Shown here: piece after piece, positions 19,605 to 27,742 of the stretch | How positions within the stretch are numbered: the stretch's first letter is position 1 | How the letters are laid out: each line of letters begins with the position of its first letter | Origin: Chitinophaga jiangningensis | GTDB lineage: Bacteria; Bacteroidota; Bacteroidia; Chitinophagales; Chitinophagaceae | Length of the DNA: 64,000 nucleotides | Assembly (NCBI RefSeq): GCF_900142605.1 | Contig: NZ_FRBL01000005.1 | Span: 558,001 to 622,000, forward strand | Direction: 5' to 3' | Notes under the pieces: generated by a model | What the model saw: the letters and a program-made list of their open reading frames with translations, nothing else | Told to the model about the DNA's origin: nothing | Database searches by the model: none | Made by a program: the position numbers and the translations under genes

Positions 19605-20711
19605 ATGGCTAACAAAAAAATACTGCCTATTCCTCAGGTACTGGATGTACTGAACCCATTCAAAGTAAAAAAGCAGCGGATGATGAACTACAATCCGGCT
19701 GTGCCTACCGCCATGAGGACGCCGGTTGCTGAATCCCGCATTACCGTGTTTAATTACAGCCCAAAATCACTGGAAGAAAAAACGCTGACCTCCGTTGCTG
19801 AAACCTATCCCTATATGGTATCTGAAAATATCACCTGGATCAATGTGGACGGGATCAAAAAAGAGGAGGTGCACGCCATCGCATCCTGCTTTATGATTCA
19901 CCCTTTGCTGGAAGAAGATATTATCAGCGTTGGCCAGCGCGCCAAAATGGATGAAATTGGAGAGCAGCTGTTCTGTTTACTGCCAATGATGTATTACAAC
20001 GCCGAATCATCCGCCATAGAACAGGAGCAGGTGAGCATTGTGCTGGGGAAAAACTATGTCATCTCTTTCCAGGACGATCCCACCAGGGACTTGTTTGACC
20101 CAATCCGGGAAAAACTACGTATAGCCTCTTCCCGTATACGAAATGGTTCTTCGGATTATCTCTGTTATTCCCTTATTGACATTATTGTGGATAACTACTT
20201 CGTAGTGCTGGATAAGCTGGGAGAAAGGATTGAGCTGATGGAGGACTTGGTGCAGCACTATCCGAATACCAAAACCATGGCGCGGATTAATTTCTTAAGA
20301 AGGGAAGTGCTGCTGTTCAAACGATCTATTGTGCCCGTGCGCGAGCTGGTAAACGGATTTATGAAAAGTGAGAGCGATGTGCTGGAAGACAGAGATACCA
20401 AATACTTTAAAGATGTATTCGACCATATTGTACAATGTACGGAGCTTGCCGAAACATACCGGGAGATGGTGCTGAACCTGCAGGAAATGTACCATACCCA
20501 GTTAAATCTGAAGCTGAATGAGATCATGAAGGTGCTGGCAGTGGTAACCACTTTGATGGCACCACTGACATTGCTGGCCGGCATCTATGGGATGAACTTT
20601 GATAACATGCCCGAAATCCACACGAAAAACGGCTATTTTATCACCTTAGGTGCTATGGGATTTATGCTGCTGTTTATGATCTGGCTGTTCAGAAAGCGGG
20701 GGTGGTTCTAG
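19605..20711 (+). CDS. corA: CorA family magnesium/divalent cation channel
   Basis: 368 aa. A long cytoplasmic N-terminal domain is followed by two C-terminal transmembrane helices (about 305-330 and 340-362). The signature GMN sits in AGIYGMNFDNMPE at the end of the first helix, with the MPE loop following. The C-terminus is positively charged (FRKRGWF), as in CorA. It forms a homopentameric inner-membrane channel for Mg2+ or other divalent ions. ATG 19605 is preferred over a TTG six bases upstream. Its TAG stop shares the tetramer CTAG with the stop of the opposite DUF2480 gene. Confidence 0.93.
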   Translation: MANKKILPIPQVLDVLNPFKVKKQRMMNYNPAVPTAMRTPVAESRITVFNYSPKSLEEKTLTSVAETYPYMVSENITWINVDGIKKEEVHAIASCFMIHPLLEEDIISVGQRAKMDEIGEQLFCLLPMMYYNAESSAIEQEQVSIVLGKNYVISFQDDPTRDLFDPIREKLRIASSRIRNGSSDYLCYSLIDIIVDNYFVVLDKLGERIELMEDLVQHYPNTKTMARINFLRREVLLFKRSIVPVRELVNGFMKSESDVLEDRDTKYFKDVFDHIVQCTELAETYREMVLNLQEMYHTQLNLKLNEIMKVLAVVTTLMAPLTLLAGIYGMNFDNMPEIHTKNGYFITLGAMGFMLLFMIWLFRKRGWF

Positions 20712-21214
20712 GCTTTCTTTTTATAGATCGGTACAGTAGAACATGGTTCCCCATACATGATACTTTTTACTACCGGGCGCAGCAAACGGGTAATTTCGGC
20801 AAACGCCACCTCGCTTACACGTTTATCCCCACATCCTTTAATGACGATACGTTTATCGGTATAGTCGGCCACGTTGATGGTATTCAGGCTGCGCAGGTAA
20901 AGTGTGCTGTATATAAATTCGGCATTCCCGAAGCCGGCATAGGCTGCCACCGGTTCCAGGCTGGTCATTACTAACATATATGCCCACATGGGGATCACGG
21001 TATCCACGCTACAAACTATTCCCACGTTTTTTCCACGGTACTGTTCCCAGTCGTGCGACTGCAAAGCGGCTCTGAAATCCTTCTCTTTCAGGATCATTTC
21101 CATGAAAAGGAAGGGTTTTAGGTCAAAAATCACAATTTCTCCCTGTGGATAAAACTGTTCCAGGTCTATTGTTTCGAGTCCGCTCTGTGCTACTTTATTT
21201 ACGATTTCTTCCAT
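20708..21214 (-). CDS. DUF2480 family protein
   Basis: 168 aa, cytoplasmic, no signal or membrane segment. It matches the Bacteroidota-specific DUF2480 family as I recall it: FDLKPFLFMEMILKEKDFR near the N-terminus, GIVCSVDTVIPMWAYML in the middle and a C-terminal GCGDKRV segment. Biochemical role unknown. The ATG at 21214 fits the family N-terminus (MEEIVNKVAQSGL) better than the upstream ATG at 21235. It lies 123 nt downstream of ppiD on the same strand, but a terminator separates them. Confidence 0.8.
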   Translation of the reverse strand: MEEIVNKVAQSGLETIDLEQFYPQGEIVIFDLKPFLFMEMILKEKDFRAALQSHDWEQYRGKNVGIVCSVDTVIPMWAYMLVMTSLEPVAAYAGFGNAEFIYSTLYLRSLNTINVADYTDKRIVIKGCGDKRVSEVAFAEITRLLRPVVKSIMYGEPCSTVPIYKKKA

Positions 21215-21277
21215 TTTTCCGCATTTAGAGTACAAATTTACGAAATAGCGCTCACGTTAATTGTCACCATACCAACA

Positions 21278-21308
21278 CAAAAACGCCCCCGCTGGTGGCG
21301 GAGGCGTT
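21278..21308 (-). terminator. Terminator downstream of ppiD
   Basis: Stem of 11 pairs with one mismatch (21282-21292 against 21298-21308), loop of five, followed on the minus strand by TTTTTG. It starts 30 nt after the ppiD stop codon. Confidence 0.8.
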
Positions 21309-21337
21309 TTCCCTTATGTCAGTTAAAAATGTATCTC

Positions 21338-23443
21338 TTAGAAGAGTTTAGAGCGGGTGTCTTTCACGTTGCTCAGTTTTTTCAGCACCATGAACAGTTG
21401 GTTATCCAGCATGGAAGTAACGCTCTGTTCGTAAGCAGCCTGCAGGGAAGGAATATCCTGAGCTGGCTGGCCGGAAGGCTGGTAACCGTCAACTTTGATT
21501 ACGTATACACCGCTGTTACCTTCAATTGGCGCAGAAACCGCTTTGGTTCCCCAGTTTTTGTTGAAGGCAGCACCAGCTACGCGTGGTTCGAAACCGAGAG
21601 AAGCGATGAATGGAGTAGAGAAAGAAACGCCTTCGCCTTTCAGCACAGGCTGAGAAGTAGCTTTAGCAGCAGCATCCAGGGAGTTTGGTGTACCCAGTTT
21701 AGCGATGATCTGGTCAGCTTTTTTCTGTTTTTTCACTTCTGCTTCAACCAGCTGGCGTACATCTTCCAATGGAGCGGTACCTTCAGCACGTACGGTTGAC
21801 AGTACAGCTACTACATATTTATCATCCAATGTAAACACAGGGCTTACATCTCCTTTCTTAGCGTCGTATGCCCAACGAACCAGTTCGCGGGATTGACCCA
21901 GACCAGGAATAACGAAGTCCATAGGACGAACGTTGTCGGCAATACGTTTTACCAGTTTACCTTCCTGAATGGTTTTATTAAATGCTACATTGGTACGTGC
22001 TTTAGCGGAGAAATCGCTGGCAGCAGAATAAGCAATGTTGTTGGTTTCTTTACTTGCTTCAACTGGTTTAGCCAGGTAAGCCACTTTAATAGCAGGGCCA
22101 ATGTTTTTCTTTTCTACTACCTGCATAACGTGGTAACCGATTTGAGTTTTTACCACTTTATATTCGCCGGCAGGGCCTTCCAGTGCGAAGTCTTTAAACT
22201 CAGCAGGGAACTGGCTGGCGGTAGAAGGAGTCAGTTCATATTCACCGTTGTTTGCTTTGCTACCGTTATCGTCAGAGTATTTGGTAACCAGTTCAGCGAA
22301 GGCTGCACCGCCTTTTACTGCGGCCAGGATGCTGTCTGCGCGACCTTTAGCGATAGAGTCAGTAACACCAGCGTTTGGATTCTCAGCGATGAGGATGTGA
22401 CGCACTTTTACGCTGTCTGGCATCATCTTGCGATCTACCATTTTAGCGAAAGAGATCAGGTGGTTATCATAATAAGGGCCGAAAACACCACCCACTGGCA
22501 GATCCACGATAGAATCCTTCATTGGGAATTTAGCTTCGCTCTTAGCGATGTAACCATCGAAGAATTTAGAGTCAGAGTTGCGGTTGATGAAACCAGCGAT
22601 ATCTTTATTGGTAACAGTATCCAGCTCAGTTTTCAGCATCATCAGCTGTTGCAGTGCATTAGCTGTATCAGTTGCGGAAGGGATCGCATCAAAGGAAACG
22701 TATTCCAGTTTGCGGGATTCTTCTACCTGGAACATTTTCTTGTGCTGCTGAATATAGCTGTTCAGTTCAGCATCGGATGCAGATACGGCAGAATCAGAGA
22801 TGGTAGCGTAAGGAACGTTTACATAAGATATGTTAGCCACCTGGCTGTTATCTTCCTGTTGTTGTTTCGCTAACCAGGTAGGATAATATATACCTTGTCT
22901 TACCAGGGTCAGATATTTACGCTGCAGTTGGTACTGTGCAATCTGTGCCTGCATTTGGTGCAGCGCTTCGCGGATCTGGGGGTTAGCACCACCCTGGGAG
23001 ATCGCCTGTTGCATTTGTACACGGTCCAGCTGACCATCGCGGCCAAACTGCTGCATTACAATTGGGTTAGGATTAGCGCCGGTGAACTGGTCTACCACTT
23101 CAGCGTCAGTAACCTGGAGGCCCAGTTTGCTGTATTGTCCTTTTAAAATTTCTTCAGTCAGGAATTGGTTCCAAACTTGTTCACGGATACGCTGACGATC
23201 TTCTTCAGTCAGGCTAACGTTGCCCATTTGCTGGCGCACGTTATTTTCATAGTCGGATATCCGGCGCTGATAATCTGCATACTGAAGTTCTTCGCCGTTT
23301 ACTTTACCAACGGAAGTGGAACGGCCACCAACGGAATTTCTGCCAAAGAAGGCATCCTGCAACAGGAAACTAACAATCGCCACGCAGATCACCACGATGA
23401 TAACTACGGCATACTTGTCCCTGATTTTCTGAATTACTGACAT
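21338..23443 (-). CDS. ppiD: PpiD/SurA-like periplasmic peptidyl-prolyl isomerase
   Basis: 701 aa, membrane-anchored periplasmic folding factor. A short basic leader is followed by one membrane helix (about 12-30, YAVVIIVVICVAIVSFLL). A SurA_N-type chaperone region (about 35-260) follows. A parvulin domain (about 340-445) begins with VRHILIAENP and ends with QIGYHVMQVVEKK, and a second, degenerate parvulin-like region lies near 480-600. It would assist folding of exported outer-membrane proteins. Upstream of it lies the first AT-rich gene-free stretch. Confidence 0.9.
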   Translation of the reverse strand: MSVIQKIRDKYAVVIIVVICVAIVSFLLQDAFFGRNSVGGRSTSVGKVNGEELQYADYQRRISDYENNVRQQMGNVSLTEEDRQRIREQVWNQFLTEEILKGQYSKLGLQVTDAEVVDQFTGANPNPIVMQQFGRDGQLDRVQMQQAISQGGANPQIREALHQMQAQIAQYQLQRKYLTLVRQGIYYPTWLAKQQQEDNSQVANISYVNVPYATISDSAVSASDAELNSYIQQHKKMFQVEESRKLEYVSFDAIPSATDTANALQQLMMLKTELDTVTNKDIAGFINRNSDSKFFDGYIAKSEAKFPMKDSIVDLPVGGVFGPYYDNHLISFAKMVDRKMMPDSVKVRHILIAENPNAGVTDSIAKGRADSILAAVKGGAAFAELVTKYSDDNGSKANNGEYELTPSTASQFPAEFKDFALEGPAGEYKVVKTQIGYHVMQVVEKKNIGPAIKVAYLAKPVEASKETNNIAYSAASDFSAKARTNVAFNKTIQEGKLVKRIADNVRPMDFVIPGLGQSRELVRWAYDAKKGDVSPVFTLDDKYVVAVLSTVRAEGTAPLEDVRQLVEAEVKKQKKADQIIAKLGTPNSLDAAAKATSQPVLKGEGVSFSTPFIASLGFEPRVAGAAFNKNWGTKAVSAPIEGNSGVYVIKVDGYQPSGQPAQDIPSLQAAYEQSVTSMLDNQLFMVLKKLSNVKDTRSKLF

Positions 23444-23589
23444 ATATTATATAGTCTACATTTTTAAGGAAAGCAAAAATAGAATAAAATAGTTGTAACT
23501 GCAAAAGAGTATTTTTTATGGTGAAACTCAATACAGCAAAGGGTTTGAGCTACTTATAACACTTTTATGTACTGCTATTCATTAACAGG

Positions 23590-24151
23590 TTTTCCACAAT
23601 AAACCACATTTTGGGGGAAGTGATTTCACGCACTGTGAATTACTTTCATAACCGCTTTGGGCGCTGTATTTTTGCAGGAAGGAGGTGAGAAACGGGAGAC
23701 AACCTTATTCACAATTGTGAAAAAGTGGAAAATTACAATCCACAGGATTTTGTGAATAAAATAGGCCGTAACAGCGTGTATATCAATTTTGGCGGTTTTT
23801 CATTCCGACGTGTTTTTTTTCCACAATTGATGTGTAAAAACCCCTGTAAAACGTAAAATAAGGTGGGAAAAGGTGCCTTTGTCCACAGGTAAAACTAATT
23901 TTGTTTTTATGCCAAAAGTTTCCCTTAGGATTTCAAAATGTGAATTGTGGATTGTTAATGTCATCTTTTAACAATTTCCTAATAGGGTGTATAGTGAAAA
24001 GATTTACACGGAGAAGGTTATCCACCTATGTGGATGAAAGTGACGAAATTCAGCAGTAGCGCGGAAAGAGGGTGTTAATTTTGATGTGGATAATGAAGAC
24101 AAAAGGAATAACAACTACATTTGTATCAAGGTCAGAAATTTAATTTCCACA
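23590..24151. other. DnaA-box cluster, left half of candidate replication origin
   Basis: The 768-nt gap between ppiD and nadA is AT-rich and gene-free. One exact DnaA box lies at 24085-24093 (TGTGGATAA, minus strand). Boxes one base away from TTATCCACA lie at 23590-23598, 23705-23713, 23751-23759 (minus), 23817-23825, 23879-23887, 24018-24026 and 24029-24037 (minus). The last two form an inverted pair (ATCCAC-N4-GTGGAT). A weaker box is at 24143-24151. A 9-mer with at most one mismatch should occur about once or less in DNA of this length, so the cluster is far denser than chance. Assignment as origin is inference supported by nearby parS-like sites and mnmG. Confidence 0.6.
24116..24123 (+). 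promoter_or_regulatory. Possible -7 promoter element for nadA
   Basis: TACATTTG fits TAnnTTTG exactly and lies 89 nt before the nadA start. No convincing -33 TTTG stands at the right distance. Confidence 0.3.
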
Positions 24152-24211
24152 TATTCACAGCCCTAATAGTAGTGGGTTTTTCTTTTTAAATATTTAAATA
24201 GATATATAGTC

Positions 24212-25219
24212 ATGATTATAGATTTTGCCACCGCAAAAAAAAATTTGCAACACAATGGATTTTTGGATATACCGGTGGACCCATCTCTGGATTTGTTTGC
24301 AGCGATCGAAGATTTGAAAAAACGTAAAAATGCCATCATCCTCGCGCACTACTATCAGGAGCCGGATATCCAGGATATTGCAGATTACATCGGTGACAGT
24401 TTGGGACTGGCCCAGGCTGCTGCAAAGACGGATGCGGATATCATCGTATTTGCCGGAGTACATTTCATGGCCGAAACTGCAAAAATTCTGAGCCCACAGA
24501 AAAAAGTACTGTTGCCGGACCTGAAAGCAGGCTGCTCGTTGGCCGATAGTGCACCACCAGAACTGTTCAAGAAGTTTCGCGATAAATACCCTGATCACAT
24601 TGTGATTTCCTATGTGAACTGTTCTGCAGGTATGAAAGCGCTCAGCGATATCATCTGTACCTCGTCAAATGCCGAAAAAATCATCGAAAGCGTCCCCAAG
24701 GACCAGCCGATCATTTTTGCCCCCGACAGGAATTTAGGGGCTTATTTGGTCAAAAAAACGGGTAGAGACATGGTTTTGTGGAACGGTGCATGCATGGTGC
24801 ATGAGATCTTCTCCCTGGAAAAAATCATGAAATTGAAGGTTCGTCACCCGAAAGCGAAGATAGTGGCTCATCCGGAGTGTGAACCGGCTGTGCTGGAGGT
24901 GGCTGACTACATTGGATCCACCACTGGCATTCTGAAATTCACCCAAAAGGACGATGCACAGGAATATATCGTGGTTACTGAAACCGGTATTCTTCACCAG
25001 ATGCAAAAAGACAATCCTAACAAAACATTTATTCCGGCTCCGCCAAATAATGCATGTGCCTGTAACGATTGTCCGCATATGAAATTGAACACATTAGAAA
25101 AACTCTATCTGTGTATGGAATATGAAGAACCAGAAATAACCATGGATGAAAATCTCCGTAAGGCAGCTTTGAAACCGATCGAAAGAATGCTGGAGATAAG
25201 TGCAGCTGCTGGTTTATAA
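24212..25219 (+). CDS. nadA: Quinolinate synthase A
   Basis: 335 aa. Condenses iminoaspartate with dihydroxyacetone phosphate to quinolinate in NAD synthesis, using a [4Fe-4S] cluster. The three conserved cysteine regions are present: Cys137 (VNCSAGMKAL), Cys194 (WNGACMVHE) and the C-terminal group Cys282/284/287 (ACACNDCPHM). The substrate-binding ILAHYYQEPDIQD segment is near 45. nadB is not adjacent; nadD is in this window near 61 kb. The gene is isolated between two gene-free AT-rich stretches and has its own terminator. Confidence 0.96.
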   Translation: MIIDFATAKKNLQHNGFLDIPVDPSLDLFAAIEDLKKRKNAIILAHYYQEPDIQDIADYIGDSLGLAQAAAKTDADIIVFAGVHFMAETAKILSPQKKVLLPDLKAGCSLADSAPPELFKKFRDKYPDHIVISYVNCSAGMKALSDIICTSSNAEKIIESVPKDQPIIFAPDRNLGAYLVKKTGRDMVLWNGACMVHEIFSLEKIMKLKVRHPKAKIVAHPECEPAVLEVADYIGSTTGILKFTQKDDAQEYIVVTETGILHQMQKDNPNKTFIPAPPNNACACNDCPHMKLNTLEKLYLCMEYEEPEITMDENLRKAALKPIERMLEISAAAGL

Positions 25220-25246
25220 TTGAGTTATCAACATTATTCACATTTT

Positions 25247-25284
25247 GAGAAGCCGTGTAATCACATTACACGGCTTTTCTTTTC
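25247..25284 (+). terminator. Terminator after nadA
   Basis: 15-bp stem (25247-25261 with 25265-25279) with a three-base loop CAC and a pyrimidine-rich tail containing TTTTCTTTTC. One G-T pair, otherwise perfect. Confidence 0.85.
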
Positions 25285-25499
25285 TGTACGTAAAAATTAT
25301 TAATTATCAATAAGTTATACTAGCAAATAATAAAATTTCCCTTTTTTCTTTCCCCACTGATTTCACAGGTTAACCTCTATCTGCACATACTTTTGCACAG
25401 CTTATGTTAAAAAAAGGCCGTAAACTAAAAAATGAGAGCCCTGAGGTTTTAAAATTTAAAATCGATCAAGGATAACCGCAGGAAATAAATTTTTATGCA

Positions 25500-25530
25500 A
25501 TTCTCACAGGGTGATTTGTATCGTGAGAAT
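25500..25530. repeat. Origin-region palindrome, copy 1
   Basis: ATTCTCA (25500-25506), 17-nt spacer, TGAGAAT (25524-25530). The arms extend to nine perfectly complementary bases (AATTCTCAC/GTGAGAATT). It is preceded by TTTATGCA, as in copy 2. A diverged half site TGAGGTT lies 58 nt upstream of the left arm. Confidence 0.75.
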
Positions 25531-25836
25531 TTGATTTTCACATTGATTTTGGATAGAGGACAAAGAGAATTGATTGTCGCGCGCTGAAGAGCCTTTTAAA
25601 CAAACCCGTTGAGAATTGAATGGATTAAAATACTTCGGCATACCCGAACGAAGGAAGATCTCGTGCAAATCTAGCGGCCTTAATTTCTTTTTTTAGATTT
25701 TAACCACCTTATCCACAGTTATCAACAATATATTTTCGTTTCCTTCATTTTTAGCTAAAAAGTTGAAAATGAAGGCGCTGAGAATTAAAAATTTTTTTTG
25801 GCACTGGCATAACCTCAGGAAAAAATTTTTTATGCA

Positions 25837-25867
25837 ATTCTCAGAAGGAGGGTAGTGCATTGAGAAT
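25837..25867. repeat. Origin-region palindrome, copy 2
   Basis: ATTCTCA (25837-25843), 17-nt spacer, TGAGAAT (25861-25867). The 15-mer ending in its left arm (25829-25843) is identical to that of copy 1 (25492-25506). A half site GCGCTGAGAATT at 25775-25786 puts TGAGAAT exactly 58 nt upstream of the left arm. Confidence 0.75.
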
Positions 25868-26197
25868 GAGATATTTGTAAATTATTTTGGCTGGTTTGTG
25901 GGAGGAATATTTGTGGCAGTATAAAGCCATTCCCATAGTATGAGTTGTGAGTGAGATATTTTCTATTTGTCCGTGGTTACCTCAGGCATTTTGATTTCAT
26001 TAAAATCTCAGGCGACATTTTTTCAAATTCAGGTTACTAATTCACATTTTCAGTGACCCGTTATCCACATTTTTGTGCATAACGCGCTCTTTTTTCCAAA
26101 TTTTTTTTGTTTTCGTTTATAAAATAAAAATAAAGGCGCTGAGAATTAGTCGGGTGCAAATTTCCCGAGGTATCCCAATTGTTTTCTCAAATTTTCA

Positions 26198-26228
26198 ATT
26201 CTCAGCGCTATAACACTGCGCTGAGAAT
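26198..26228. repeat. Origin-region palindrome, copy 3
   Basis: ATTCTCA (26198-26204), 17-nt spacer, TGAGAAT (26222-26228). Arms extend to 12 perfect pairs (AATTCTCAGCGC at 26197-26208 with its complement at 26218-26229). A half site GCGCTGAGAATT at 26136-26147 again puts TGAGAAT 58 nt upstream. Confidence 0.8.
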
Positions 26229-26271
26229 TTGGGGAATGTAGAGTAGTCCCAAGGCAGGTTTATTTCGTGTG

Positions 26272-26302
26272 ATTCTCAGCGCATTGCCTAGCCGCTGAGA
26301 AT
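26272..26302. repeat. Origin-region palindrome, copy 4
   Basis: ATTCTCA (26272-26278), 17-nt spacer, TGAGAAT (26296-26302). Arms extend to 11 perfect pairs (GATTCTCAGCG at 26271-26281 with its complement at 26293-26303). Confidence 0.8.
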
Positions 26303-26354
26303 CGCGTATTTTTTTTCACTATTTAATCTTGGTAGAGGATCAGATTTTTATCGA

Positions 26355-26385
26355 AACCTCAGAGCGCTGGTAGTGCCTTGAGAAT
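26355..26385. repeat. Origin-region palindrome, degenerate copy 5
   Basis: AACCTCA (26355-26361; five of seven bases match), 17-nt spacer, exact TGAGAAT (26379-26385). The spacer shares GGTAGTGC with copy 2. Confidence 0.5.
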
Positions 26386-27333
26386 TTAATATTTTTTAAG
26401 TAGTTGGAGTGTAGGGTAATTACCTTTTTCTGAAGGGCTTCATTAGCGGGTGAGATGCTGATAGTAGTAATTTTCCTTTGGTTACCCAGGGGAGATGTAA
26501 TGGACGCAATTGTAAAGCGCTTAGTAAGGGCTTGAGCTTTTAACGTCTGAAGAAATCTTGGGATATGGAAGGAGAAAATGATTGGATCAATTGTCAGGGC
26601 TATATATTTTTTTCTAAAAATAATAAAATGGATTTCCAATATATTATGGGGATAAAGCCTTATCTATCAGCCAAAAATTCTTTTTTCTTTGTTTTTAGCC
26701 GCTGAATGTGGAAAAATGGCAGGTTTTGAGCTCAAAAATTTTTTTTTCTTTTTATTGTTAATAAACAAAAGTCCATTTTCAAAATTTTTCCTTTTTTCCC
26801 CGAGGGGAAAATTTTGTGAATATCTGACAACTTTTACCACCCATTTTCCTGAAAATTTGTTTTTGTTTCCGAAATATGTGTATAAATGAAGGAATTTTTG
26901 GTCGGTTTACTAATTTCTACACTTATTTGAACTTCCTTCGTGTGATTGTCCACATTTATTTATGTCCAGGGAGACTTTAGTAATTTTTATATCTGGCAGC
27001 AGGCTAAAAGTGTCAATAAACTAGGGTAAAACTTTATTTTTTGGGGAATAAAGGGACTTCTGGAAGTAAATCTGACAGTTAAAATTTCTATTTTTTCTGG
27101 TTTCTTCAATTTTTTCCACATTTTCCCATAACTAAAGCTTCAGTGGGAGGGAATTTTAAGGGTTTAACGCAAATTTTTTCTTTTTCGCCAGTGCTTTTTT
27201 GCTTTCACTAGTTATTTTTCTGGCAGAACCGTTTTTTCAAAAAATTTTTTTGATTTTTTGTTGAGAAAATAGATTTATTAGTGGAGTTGAATGTAGGGAA
27301 GTCTGGAAGAAGAAGATATAGGCGTGTAAGGGC

Positions 27334-27366
27334 AAAAAAAAGGTAGAGGACTAAATTTCCTCTACC
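27334..27366 (-). terminator. Terminator overlapping the feoA stop codon
   Basis: Perfect 9-bp stem GGTAGAGGA/TCCTCTACC (27342-27350 with 27358-27366). On the minus strand it is followed by eight T. The first arm encodes the last residues of FeoA and the stop codon sits in the loop. Confidence 0.85.
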
Positions 27367-27587
27367 CAAATATGATCAGCTTCTGTTTTTCGGAGCGATA
27401 AATTGTAACCAGCTACCATGATTGAAATTGGATCTCCGAGTGGCGCAACCTTCTCAATTTTCACTGTTTCTCCGGGTACGCAGCCCATTTCCATCAGCTT
27501 GATATGAAGATCGTCTTTTTCAAATTCTATTATCACTGCACTTTTACCTGTAGCAAGTGAGGACAATTTAATAATGGCATTTTTCAT
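27351..27587 (-). CDS. feoA: FeoA domain protein, ferrous iron transport accessory
   Basis: 78-aa SH3-like beta-barrel protein. It shows the usual pattern: an N-terminal strand, LMEMGCVPGETVKIEKVAPLGDPI in the middle and a C-terminal GYNLSLRKTEADHIWVEE segment. It helps FeoB import Fe2+ across the inner membrane. feoB is 25 kb away on the opposite strand (52697-54829), so the pair is split here. Divergent from ybeY with 155 nt between starts. Confidence 0.88.
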   Translation of the reverse strand: MKNAIIKLSSLATGKSAVIIEFEKDDLHIKLMEMGCVPGETVKIEKVAPLGDPISIMVAGYNLSLRKTEADHIWVEEI

Positions 27588-27742
27588 TATCTGACAATTG
27601 GTCCGTTTATATTAAGATTCTGCATGGGGAATTATTCACAAGGACTACGTAACAAAGGTACCCCTGAACCTGCAATATGCAAAAAGAAACATTCCCAGTT
27701 GGGATTTTCATTTTACTTTTACATCAATTTTAACAGTGGGTT

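Larger units (their letters stand above)
25285..27333. other. Gene-free AT-rich region, right half of candidate replication origin
   Basis: About 2 kb without a credible gene; the short open frames at 26340-26639 (minus) and 26689-26889 (plus) look random. Exact DnaA boxes are at 25709-25717 and 26061-26069. One-mismatch boxes are at 25719-25727, 26074-26082 (minus), 26707-26715 (minus), 26946-26954 and 27112-27120; two more, at 25225-25233 and 25234-25242, lie just left, before the nadA terminator. Long runs of A and T occur throughout (for example 25790-25830 and 26095-26135), suitable for unwinding. A 31-bp palindromic element recurs between 25.5 and 26.4 kb and is listed separately. Nothing else was recognised in 27121-27333. 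Confidence 0.6.

Noticed and set aside
22378..22397. ATTCTCAGCGATGAGGAT-like sequence in ppiD resembling the origin palindrome
   Set aside because: The half sites are only 4 nt apart and the right one is inexact, so the 17-nt spacer rule is not met; it is explained by coding sequence.
26340..26639. 99-codon open frame on the minus strand in the origin region
   Set aside because: Composition is low-complexity Ile/Lys/Phe-rich as expected from AT-rich noncoding DNA, and it overlaps palindrome copy 5. No start signal.
26689..26889. 66-codon open frame on the plus strand in the origin region
   Set aside because: Phe-rich translation arising from T-runs; no start signal or family.
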